From NCBI RefSeq assembly GCF_000191885.1, contig NZ_AEWI01000022.1, forward strand, positions 1 through 64,000: DNA of 64,000 nucleotides, in the 5' to 3' direction. Below, in pieces: positions 55,301 through 62,466 of this stretch (the first letter of the stretch is position 1; every line of letters starts with the position of its first letter). The notes under the pieces are model-generated. The model had not been told where the DNA came from and searched no databases. It saw nothing but the letters and a program-made list of their open reading frames with translations. The DNA is from Anaerophaga thermohalophila DSM 12881. GTDB lineage: Bacteria; Bacteroidota; Bacteroidia; Bacteroidales; Marinilabiliaceae. Position numbers and translations under genes: made by a program.

Positions 55301-55537
55301 CGGATAAGCAATATTACTTTTGGATATGATTTTACCCGCATTGCTCCGAATTTGCCATTTGAGCAGGCCCGATTATTTGTAACAGGGCAAAATGTATATA
55401 CTTTCACTAATTATTTTGGAATGGATCCGGAAATCGGAACAAGTACGAATGATGATTATCCCTGGGCCAAGGGTATAGATATCGGATATTACCCGTCTCC
55501 TCGTACTGTTTTAGTTGGTGTTAGTGTTAAATTCTAA
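52385..55537 (+). CDS. SusC/RagA-type TonB-linked outer-membrane transporter
   Basis: With the start at 52385 (1050 residues) it has a signal peptide (cleavage near SFAQ), a carboxypeptidase-regulatory-like domain (VNGSVTDTQGEPVPGVTV), a TonB-box-like DLDEVVVIGYG, a plug domain (GSGFKVNIRGMGTTG and DVLKDAASAAIYGSRAANG), and a long beta-barrel ending VSVKF, with the usual final Phe. It imports an oligosaccharide or peptide together with the SusD-like lipoprotein next door. MKKRVLFLL two codons later is an equally good start. The substrate cannot be told from the window, because no glycoside hydrolase is present. Confidence 0.97.
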   Translation: MAMKKRVLFLLIGLCFSIASFAQVQVNGSVTDTQGEPVPGVTVLEQGTQNGVITNVDGNYNIEVTGEESVLVFSFVGMETQEIAVGDQREINVVMQETFTDLDEVVVIGYGVQQKKLNTGATVQVKSDQIVKQNTVSPMTAMQGLTPGVSIIKETGEPGSGFKVNIRGMGTTGDSEPLVVIDGVPGGNLDYLSPADIESIDVLKDAASAAIYGSRAANGVILVTTKTGSRGLSKGAKKATITYDGSYGVQNLYKKLPVATAQEYAVLLNEARVNSQQPLLDFASLVPDWERIESGEWKGTDWLEHLTVEDAPIQNHALNIFGGGENSTYSLGLSYTDQEGIFGGPVNSQYERYSFRLNSDYALLRDASDSFDVLKVGETLRYSYSKRSGIGTGNQYLNDIFSSTVASPFLPMYDENGEYHDAIPWNPQEANPIASMIYQRGQNESKSYNLNGSIYLEVQPIKGLKYRSQFGYNMNAGSYRSYTPTYSLSATVFREHDQVSHNLDAGYSWTWENTVNYDFDINVQHSFNVLAGMSAEKWGLGEHIEGTNIDALLSGFKYAWLKNTPVINDDGTTSMSSSPWGEGGILSYFGRVSYDYLERYMLTLIMRADGSSNFPEENRWGYFPSVSAGWVLTEEPFMGGLDGTLDFMKLRASWGQNGNQSIDAFQYLSTISYENVNYFFGPDKTDVSIGGYPSILPNPDITWETSEQLNIGVDLRLLRSRLGVTFDWYTKTTKDWLVRADNLASFGTGAPFINGGDVENKGIELAITWSDRMRDFSYDIGLNFAYNQNEVTRIANSEGIIYGPGDILGQGTNEVFRAQEGYPIGYFRGYETLGVFQNEEEIQNYTNSEGDIIQPNAVPGDLIFADTNDDGTISDEDKKMIGDPNPDYIVGLNMNFAYKGFDLSVVGNGAFGHQIARSYRRWNDSPTNNFTTDIFDRWHGEGSSNKYPRLTYGAHPNWQYVSDIFIEDADYFRISNITFGYDFTRIAPNLPFEQARLFVTGQNVYTFTNYFGMDPEIGTSTNDDYPWAKGIDIGYYPSPRTVLVGVSVKF

Positions 55538-55541
55538 AACA

Positions 55542-57266
55542 ATGAAGATCATGAGAAAATTAATTTATATATCAGTAGCAGTTTTAGGTGTTTTGCTACA
55601 TAGCTGTTCCGATAGTTTTCTTGATACGGAACCTTTGACTCAGAAAACCAATACAACCTTTTATGAGAGTGAACAAGATATGAAGCAGGCTTTAACAGCC
55701 GGATACTTTGTATTGGTTGATTGTCCTCAGGATTGGATTATCTTTAACTACCCGTTTGTAACAGCCGAAATTTTGAGTGATGACCGACTTGGAGGAATGG
55801 GGGATAATGACCGTGCTATCAGAGCCATGGATGAATTTAAAGTGTCCGGGCCAAGCATGTTTGAAGGTATGTGGAAAAAGTATTATCAGGGTATTTTTAG
55901 AATGAATATGTTAATTGAAAACCTTGATAAGGCTACATATTCCTCTGAGGAATCCAAAAATCAGATTATAGGTGAGGCTTATTTTTTGAGAGGTTTGTTT
56001 TATTTTGAGCTGGTAAGGATGTTTGAGAATATTCCGCTTGTTTTGGAATCAGCTCCGGTTAATGAACCGCAGGCCGATCCGAAAGAGGTTTATGCTCAGA
56101 TTGCATCAGACCTCAAAAAAGCCATTGAAACTTTTCCCTCAACAACAAGAGGTGAGTTGGGCCGCGCGAATAAATGGATTGCAGAAGCATTAATGGCTCG
56201 AGTATTTTTGTTTTATACAGGGTTTTATGAACAGCCAGAACTACCTCTTGCAGGAGAAGAAGCTGGTTCTGTATCTAAAAATCAGGTTGTTACCTGGCTT
56301 GAAGATGTGATTGACAATAGTGGTTACGAGTTGATGCCCGACTTTCGAAATCTATGGCCTTATGCATTGGCTACCTCAGAAAATTCTGACGAACCGTTTA
56401 AATATGCTGAGGATAATAATTTGGATTGGTATGGCGAGGCAGGAGAAAACATAGAAAATATGTTTATGTTGAAATTTTCTACTTTCGCCGATTGGGGAAC
56501 AAGTATTTATTACAGTAACCAAATGAACTTGTTCAACGGCTGGCGCAGCTATAGTTACAAAGGCGTATTTGGTGAAGGATGGGGAATGGGAACCGTCAAT
56601 ACCAAACTTTGGGATGAATGGCCCAATGATGATTTGAGAAAGAGAGCTTCAATACTGAATGTGAAGGATGATGGTGAAATTGCTATTCATGGCGTGGATA
56701 ACTATGGTTATGGTGAAGATTTTCATGATAAGCAAATGGATGAAACCGGTTTGTGGCAAATGAAATATCGTCCGGTTAACTTGCATAATGATGGAGAATG
56801 GGCAAATTATAGTGTAACTCTTTATGGTGCTGAAAAGAATTTCCAGCTGGATAACATGCAGGATATAGTTTTGATTCGTTATGCTGATGTTTTATTGATG
56901 CACTCAGAACTGACAGAAACTGTAGAGGGTATTAATGAAGTTAGAGATCGTGTAGATTTAGAGCCGATAGGGTCCTATTCTCTTGAAGCACTGAAAAAAG
57001 AAAGACGCTATGAATTAGCCTTTGAGGGCGTGCGTTACCATGACGTTTTAAGATGGGCCGGACAAAGTAATCTTCAGGAAGTGAAAGAGGTAATCGAAAG
57101 TCAGGATGGTGTTTCGATTATAAATAATGGTGTTCAGACAGAAAAAAGTATGAATTTCCGAGTTGAAACAAGAGGATTTATACAAATTCCACAGAGGGAA
57201 ATAAGTTTGTCTGATGGTGTTTTAGAACAGAACCCTGGCTGGGGACCCGATGCACCGGTTTACTAA
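55542..57266 (+). CDS. SusD/RagB-type nutrient-binding lipoprotein
   Basis: With the start at 55542 (574 residues) the product has a lipoprotein signal (ending LLHSC) and the SusD fold. Markers are SDSFLDTEPLTQKTNT at the mature N-terminus, the TPR region GEAYFLRGLFYFELVRMFENIPL, and the C-terminal KKERRYELAFEGVRYHDVLRWA. It forms the lid over the SusC-like channel. It begins 4 bases after the susC-like stop and is surely cotranscribed. Confidence 0.97.
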   Translation: MKIMRKLIYISVAVLGVLLHSCSDSFLDTEPLTQKTNTTFYESEQDMKQALTAGYFVLVDCPQDWIIFNYPFVTAEILSDDRLGGMGDNDRAIRAMDEFKVSGPSMFEGMWKKYYQGIFRMNMLIENLDKATYSSEESKNQIIGEAYFLRGLFYFELVRMFENIPLVLESAPVNEPQADPKEVYAQIASDLKKAIETFPSTTRGELGRANKWIAEALMARVFLFYTGFYEQPELPLAGEEAGSVSKNQVVTWLEDVIDNSGYELMPDFRNLWPYALATSENSDEPFKYAEDNNLDWYGEAGENIENMFMLKFSTFADWGTSIYYSNQMNLFNGWRSYSYKGVFGEGWGMGTVNTKLWDEWPNDDLRKRASILNVKDDGEIAIHGVDNYGYGEDFHDKQMDETGLWQMKYRPVNLHNDGEWANYSVTLYGAEKNFQLDNMQDIVLIRYADVLLMHSELTETVEGINEVRDRVDLEPIGSYSLEALKKERRYELAFEGVRYHDVLRWAGQSNLQEVKEVIESQDGVSIINNGVQTEKSMNFRVETRGFIQIPQREISLSDGVLEQNPGWGPDAPVY

Positions 57267-57310
57267 GAAAAATGGTGTTAATTGTTATTTGAACAGAAAA
57301 ATTTTGAGAT

Positions 57311-58135
57311 ATGAAAAAGGCAATTTTATATAGTTTTATTGGATTTTTTGTACTTGCTGTTGCATGCGATCCAATAGAAGACAGAGATGAATTAGGAAGG
57401 AAAGTTCCTGCCTCTGAGTTTGATTATTCCATAACCCAGGATCCGGAAAACGATTATCTCGTTACGCTCGAAAATAATACTCCGGATGTATTGTTTTCCT
57501 GGGATTATGCATGGGGCGTTACCACAAAGCAAAAAGCAACCGTCAGGATGTTGGTACCTGGAACCTACACTATTAAAATTACTGCAACCACTGATGGAGG
57601 TATCGTGTTTGATGAATATGAAATAACCGTGAATGATTCAGACCCTGAGGCGTTTCAAGAACCTGAATGGGAGATGTTGACCAATATGGCTGAAGGTAAG
57701 TCCTGGGCCTGGGATTTGAGTTTACCTGGAGCTGCGGGGAATGGTGGATACGCCGGATGCTTTGCTCCTTGCTGGTGGGTGCTGGATGCAAGTGGCCTTG
57801 AAGAGCAGGGTGTACTTAATGATTACATGACTTTTGATCTTAACGGTGGTCGTAATTTGACGCGTGTTGCTGAAAGTTTGCCTGAACCAGGAGCTGTTGC
57901 CGGTTCTTTCGATCTGAATATGACTGAAAATGTGCCGGATTGGAGTGTTGGGACGCTCACTACAAAGAATGTTACAGTTCCTTTTGGATGGGATATTAAC
58001 AACAATAATTCTCCCTTCTATACGTATCATATTTTGAAGATTACTGACACTGAATTACATCTGGCAGCAAGCCAGCCTGGTGTCGGTGCCTGGGGAGAAG
58101 CTTGGTTTTATATGTTTGCACCTAAAGAAGATTAG
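57311..58135 (+). CDS. PKD-like surface lipoprotein of the SusC/SusD operon
   Basis: This is a 274-residue lipoprotein (signal ending LAVAC). It has an N-terminal Ig/PKD-like domain (about residues 35-110, PGTYTIKITATTDGG) and a C-terminal beta-rich domain with many Trp (SWAWDLSLPGAAGNGGYAG, CWWVLDASG, WGEAWFYMF). The position after SusD and the Trp-rich surface fit a glycan-binding protein of SusE/SusF type, though sequence does not identify a binding family. It is followed by a terminator, which closes the operon. Confidence 0.8.
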   Translation: MKKAILYSFIGFFVLAVACDPIEDRDELGRKVPASEFDYSITQDPENDYLVTLENNTPDVLFSWDYAWGVTTKQKATVRMLVPGTYTIKITATTDGGIVFDEYEITVNDSDPEAFQEPEWEMLTNMAEGKSWAWDLSLPGAAGNGGYAGCFAPCWWVLDASGLEEQGVLNDYMTFDLNGGRNLTRVAESLPEPGAVAGSFDLNMTENVPDWSVGTLTTKNVTVPFGWDINNNNSPFYTYHILKITDTELHLAASQPGVGAWGEAWFYMFAPKED

Positions 58136-58204
58136 AGATGAATCTTTTCTTAGCTTTTTTTATTTAAGCCAAGTTTGAGGTGAGATAAATAAACAGCATT
58201 TCAA

Positions 58205-58243
58205 TGAAAGAGGGTGTTATTTTGCATCCTCTTTCACTTTTTT
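58205..58243 (+). terminator. Intrinsic terminator ending the SusC/SusD operon
   Basis: TGAAAGAGG (58205-58213) pairs with CCTCTTTCA (58228-58236), followed by C and six T. It lies about 70 bases after the lipoprotein stop and 22 before the next start. Confidence 0.85.
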
Positions 58244-58265
58244 GAGCCGATGCAAAATATACAGT

Positions 58266-58937
58266 ATGTACAAATTGAAGATTACAATAAGGATTATTAT
58301 TATTATTATGCTTGTTTTTGCATGTAATAGGGAAAAGCTCTTTGTAATAAAAGGGGAAGTACATAATGCAGCTTTTGAGGGAGAAAAGGTATATCTGGTT
58401 TCTTCTGATGCTCCGGTTACCAAAAATGTTGATTCAATAGAAGTAAAAGACGGCAGGTTTCAATTTATGATACCTTCCGATTCGCAAACTGCTAAGATTA
58501 TCAGAATACCTCCGAAATATCCGGATATCGTTCAGGACTTAGTTGTAATACCCGAAGATGGTACAATTGAAGTTGAACTTGATCAAAGAAGCAGAGGAAA
58601 AGGGACGCCTTTAAATAATTGTATACAAGCATGGAAGCAGAAAAAAGAAATGTATGATTCTATTCAATGGTCATTATATCGACAAATAAAAACCGCGGGT
58701 TTATCTGACTCGGAGAAAGATAGTATTGAAAGTTATATTAATGAAACAAAGGACTTGTTTATTGATGAAGTAATGTGCACTATCGACAGTAATCTTCATA
58801 ACGGCATCGGATTGTTTTTATTTAAAATTTATTTTCATTCTTTTCCGGCTGAATTTAAAAACAAAGTTCTTTCTGAAACCGGTGATTTATACTTTAAAAA
58901 AGACAAACAGTTGGAGAAAATAATAAGACCTAACTGA
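58266..58937 (+). CDS. DUF4369-domain lipoprotein
   Basis: With the start at 58266 (223 residues) it has a lipoprotein signal ending MLVFAC and a DUF4369 domain (FVIKGEVHNAAFEGEKVYLV, VDSIEVKDGRFQF). This domain usually precedes a thioredoxin-like part in Bacteroidota thiol-disulfide proteins. No CxxC thioredoxin domain follows here; the C-terminal half is helical and ends at residue 223. It is a lone N-terminal module, 12 bases before the next gene. Confidence 0.8.
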   Translation: MYKLKITIRIIIIIMLVFACNREKLFVIKGEVHNAAFEGEKVYLVSSDAPVTKNVDSIEVKDGRFQFMIPSDSQTAKIIRIPPKYPDIVQDLVVIPEDGTIEVELDQRSRGKGTPLNNCIQAWKQKKEMYDSIQWSLYRQIKTAGLSDSEKDSIESYINETKDLFIDEVMCTIDSNLHNGIGLFLFKIYFHSFPAEFKNKVLSETGDLYFKKDKQLEKIIRPN

Positions 58938-58949
58938 ATTCAGTATAGA

Positions 58950-60746
58950 ATGACGAAGATGGGTGTTTATTCTTATAAGGTTCAAGTATTTGTTGTGGCC
59001 GGTCTGTTTATTATTACAACCGGGCTATTATTTGCAATTTTTCATATTGAGCAACTTGTTTATCGAGAACAATTACAATTATTTCAGGATAACAATTTTT
59101 TAGAAAAGCTAATTGTCCCTGGAGGATTATCCATTTTTGCCGGGGAGTTTTTTCTTCAATTTTTTAAGCTTCACATAGGGGCACTCTTTGTTACGGTGCT
59201 TTTTGTTACGATAATTATTATCTTTTTGTTCAGAATCTTTTCATTTGTAACTAACAAAAATACAGCCATCTTCTTTTCCTTGCTCCCCGCTGCGGGCTAT
59301 GCATTATTGTTATTAGATAGATTTTTTTATTTTTCCGGATTAGTTGCCTTTTTATTGAGTATAATAGGAATCGATATTTACATCAGAGAGAAAAGAGGTT
59401 GGAGAAAGTTTATACTTGGATTATTACTGGTTGTATTCACTTATTGGTTTGCGGGAGGTGCTGTTTTTACTTTTAGCTTTTCTGTATTTTTACTCGAAAT
59501 AGTTTCAGCCGACAGCTGTTCATCATTCCGTGGAAAGCTGTTTTTTGGCGTCTCATACATAGTATTGTCTTTTTTGCTTCCTGCCTTGCTACGAAATATT
59601 TTGTTCTATGAAAATGTTTTGCAGAGTTTTGTTTCAGAAGCCTTTTACAGAATCCCTGTTTTTCTTCCCGTTGAATTAATCCTTGCACTGCTGTCTGTTC
59701 CTCTTCTTATTTTCATTGCAGCTTTTTTTGAGTCGGCTAATATATCTTTTCCCCAAAGGATGGTTTATTTTTTAAGCTTGTTTATGATTATTCTGTTTGG
59801 GGGAACTTTCTATTGTCTTAATAATACCAACGAGGAGAGAATACGCAAGTTAGATAATCTTGTTTTTAATAAAAAATGGAATGAAATTGCCATACATGCC
59901 AGGAAGCAAGGTGTTCCAGATAGCAAAGAAGCCTCTGTGGCTGTAAATCTTTCTCTTGCAAAAGAGGGACGATTAACAACAGATTTTTTTAAGATTCAAG
60001 GTCTCCAGCCGGTTTTTGTAATTCCTTATGAAAGGAAAGGGATGACACCATTCATGGCAAGTGAACCATACTATTACCTTGGATTAAACAATTTTGCCAG
60101 GATGATGGCTATGGAAACACTTGAATCTACTGTTGATGCAAAGTTGCCGGTAAGAGCTGTGAAACGAATCTCTGAGACGTTTCTGATTTCCGGAAATGAT
60201 AAATTAGCCCAAAAGTATCTCGGATTGTTAAGTGAAACCATGTTTTATTCAACCTGGGCAAAAAGACATTTATCACAAATTAGAGGAAACGAAAGTAAAA
60301 CAGAATTTTTATCTCAGGAATTAAATGAAATACGTTCTCGTTTACCGGACGAAGACTTCTACTATAATGAAAAGCACTTCGAAGTGGCACTTTTGTATTT
60401 ATTGCGCGCAAACAAAGACAACAGAATGGCATATGAGTATTTAATGATGCATTATTTGTTAAATAAGAATTTTGACAGCTTTATTAATTTTTTGTCAATT
60501 TATTCCTTGTTTAAATATGAAGAAACCCCGCTTATTTTTCAGGAGGCAAAAGCTTATATTCAGACTTTAACTTCTGATGATGTTCCTTTACTGGATGTTG
60601 TAAATATCAGCAAAAATGTAGAGGAAAAGTTTAATATGTATATTAGTGAATTTAGAAAAGGTGGGAACAAAAGACCCGAAAGAATGAAAGATTTGTTTGG
60701 AGATACATATTGGTACTATCTTCATTTTGGCAGAAATGACAGCTGA
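58950..60746 (+). CDS. DUF6057-like polytopic membrane protein with C-terminal helical repeats, first paralog
   Basis: The 598-residue protein has about nine membrane helices in the first 290 residues (HIEQLVYREQLQLFQDNN lies in the first loop) and a C-terminal, probably TPR-like helical region (about 300-590) exposed outside the membrane. I place it with DUF6057-type proteins of Bacteroidota on general layout, not on a diagnostic motif. A clear paralog lies at 62467, sharing loop and tail segments (ETMFYSTWAKRHLSQI here, ETTLFHKKWAKRLLEV there). Function unknown. It may form a membrane complex with the heme-motif lipoprotein between the two. Confidence 0.7.
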   Translation: MTKMGVYSYKVQVFVVAGLFIITTGLLFAIFHIEQLVYREQLQLFQDNNFLEKLIVPGGLSIFAGEFFLQFFKLHIGALFVTVLFVTIIIIFLFRIFSFVTNKNTAIFFSLLPAAGYALLLLDRFFYFSGLVAFLLSIIGIDIYIREKRGWRKFILGLLLVVFTYWFAGGAVFTFSFSVFLLEIVSADSCSSFRGKLFFGVSYIVLSFLLPALLRNILFYENVLQSFVSEAFYRIPVFLPVELILALLSVPLLIFIAAFFESANISFPQRMVYFLSLFMIILFGGTFYCLNNTNEERIRKLDNLVFNKKWNEIAIHARKQGVPDSKEASVAVNLSLAKEGRLTTDFFKIQGLQPVFVIPYERKGMTPFMASEPYYYLGLNNFARMMAMETLESTVDAKLPVRAVKRISETFLISGNDKLAQKYLGLLSETMFYSTWAKRHLSQIRGNESKTEFLSQELNEIRSRLPDEDFYYNEKHFEVALLYLLRANKDNRMAYEYLMMHYLLNKNFDSFINFLSIYSLFKYEETPLIFQEAKAYIQTLTSDDVPLLDVVNISKNVEEKFNMYISEFRKGGNKRPERMKDLFGDTYWYYLHFGRNDS

Positions 60747-60810
60747 GATGAAACAGGGGCCACAAAAGAGTGTATTAATGACGGTTATGGTGAATTTATG
60801 TTGGATTAAT

Positions 60811-60976
60811 TAGTGTCTGTCCAGAAAGTACCATTTGCTGCATTACGCTCGTCGCCAAAATACTCATTTACTAAGGTAAACTCTGTTTTTGGCGGCTTCG
60901 CAAGCCTTGCAACCGGCACTTTCTGAACAGACACACATATTGTAAAAATTTATGCGAGTTTATAGACACGCACTAG
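60811..60976 (+). repeat. Family A repeat, copy 5
   Basis: This is the best-preserved uninterrupted copy, from TAGTGTCTGTCCAGAAAGT to TTTATAGACACGCACTA. Its right end lies 3 bases before the start codon at 60979, and the frame of that gene stays open into the repeat. It was used here to show that the copy at 20661-21200 is split. Confidence 0.75.
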
Positions 60977-60978
60977 TC

Positions 60979-62466
60979 ATGAAGAGAGTTAATGGAACCA
61001 TCGCTTTAAGTTTGGTTATTGCCATATCTTTTTTTGGCTGTAAAGAAGGAAAGCCTGATTTATCAAATGCTTTTGAAACTGGGATTCTTCCTAAAGTATT
61101 TCCTGAATATGATGGTGTCACGGTACCCTGGAATATTGCTCCGCTAAATTTTAAATATTTGGATAGCTGCCGATACTTGTATGTAAATGTTTCTTCTTCC
61201 TACAGCGAAATGGATTATTTTTTCGATAGTAATAAGGTAAAGTTTTCAGAAAAAGATTGGACTAATTTTTTGAGTAACAGCAGAGAAGATTCTGTTTTCA
61301 TTACTGTTTATTCTCGAAATGGCAGCAAGTGGACAAAGCATAATCCAATTCGTTTTTATGTGTCTGAACACAGGATTGATAAATTGTTGGTATATCGACG
61401 GATTATGCCGGGCTATCAGACATGGAACACAATGGGGGTTTACCAGCGGGAGTTGAGCAGTTTTAAGGAAAAATTGATTTTGGATAGTGAGGTAATGCCG
61501 GGAACATGCATGAATTGCCATAATTTCAGGGACAATAAGGCCGATTCATGGATGTTGCATTTAAGAGAAAATTATGGTGGCACCATCATCTTTTCAGATG
61601 GAGATTTGAAAAAAATCCAAACTAAAACGGATCATACTTTTGGCAGTGCCGGATTTCCGGCCTGGCATCCATCCGGAAATTATATCGCATTTTCAGTCAA
61701 TCAGGTAACCCAGATCTTTCATGCTATAGGAGATGTACGAGCACATGCATTAGACATGAAATCAGATATGGTAATATATAATGTGGACAGAAATGAGTTT
61801 TTTACTTCTTCTGTTTTGAGTTCTCCAAATGCGTATGAAGCTTTTCCTTGTTTTTCACCAGATGGTGAGAGGCTGTATTTTGTAAGTTCTCCTTCTGGAA
61901 AACTACCTGAAGACCAAGAGGAAATGAAATATAGTCTTTGTTCTGTTTCTTTCGATGAGTACAAAGGGATAATTGGAAACGACGTTGATACCATTATTTC
62001 AGCAAGAACTTTGGGTAAAAGTGTGTCTTTGCCTCGGGTATCACCTGATGGCAAGTACATAATGCTTACTACTTTGGACTATGGAAATTTCCCTGCATAC
62101 AATCCTGAAGCTGATTTATATATCTATGATTTAACGAAGCGTGAATTAGTTGAACTGAAGGCTTTTAATAGTGATAATGTTGAAAGTTGGCACTCGTGGT
62201 CTTCTAACGGACATTGGGTTGTTTTTAGCAGCAGAAGACGTGATGGTCTTTTTATGGATGCCTGGATTGGATATGTTGATGAGAAGGGAGCTCCACAAAA
62301 GCCCTTTTTGTTACCACAGAAAGATCCGGATTTTTACGATTCTTTTTTGTTTTCATTTAATGTTCCGGAATTTCTAAATGAGCCTTTTGAAATATCTCCT
62401 TATCAGATAGCAAATGTTGCAACAAAATCTAAAGGACAACAAGCTGAATTTGAAAACAGTCATTAA
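60979..62466 (+). CDS. TolB-like lipoprotein with a heme-c CxxCH motif
   Basis: The 495-residue protein has a lipoprotein signal (Cys21, SFFGC) and an N-terminal domain without a name. One c-type heme attachment motif follows, CMNCH (Cys177, Cys180, His181). At least four PD40/TolB-type propeller blades come next: PAWHPSGNYIAFS, PCFSPDGERLYFVS, PRVSPDGKYIMLT and HSWSSNGHWVVFS. This suggests a periplasmic or surface redox-linked propeller. The start chosen excludes nine codons that lie in a family A repeat. It ends one base before the second DUF6057-like gene, so the three genes are probably an operon. Confidence 0.82.
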   Translation: MKRVNGTIALSLVIAISFFGCKEGKPDLSNAFETGILPKVFPEYDGVTVPWNIAPLNFKYLDSCRYLYVNVSSSYSEMDYFFDSNKVKFSEKDWTNFLSNSREDSVFITVYSRNGSKWTKHNPIRFYVSEHRIDKLLVYRRIMPGYQTWNTMGVYQRELSSFKEKLILDSEVMPGTCMNCHNFRDNKADSWMLHLRENYGGTIIFSDGDLKKIQTKTDHTFGSAGFPAWHPSGNYIAFSVNQVTQIFHAIGDVRAHALDMKSDMVIYNVDRNEFFTSSVLSSPNAYEAFPCFSPDGERLYFVSSPSGKLPEDQEEMKYSLCSVSFDEYKGIIGNDVDTIISARTLGKSVSLPRVSPDGKYIMLTTLDYGNFPAYNPEADLYIYDLTKRELVELKAFNSDNVESWHSWSSNGHWVVFSSRRRDGLFMDAWIGYVDEKGAPQKPFLLPQKDPDFYDSFLFSFNVPEFLNEPFEISPYQIANVATKSKGQQAEFENSH

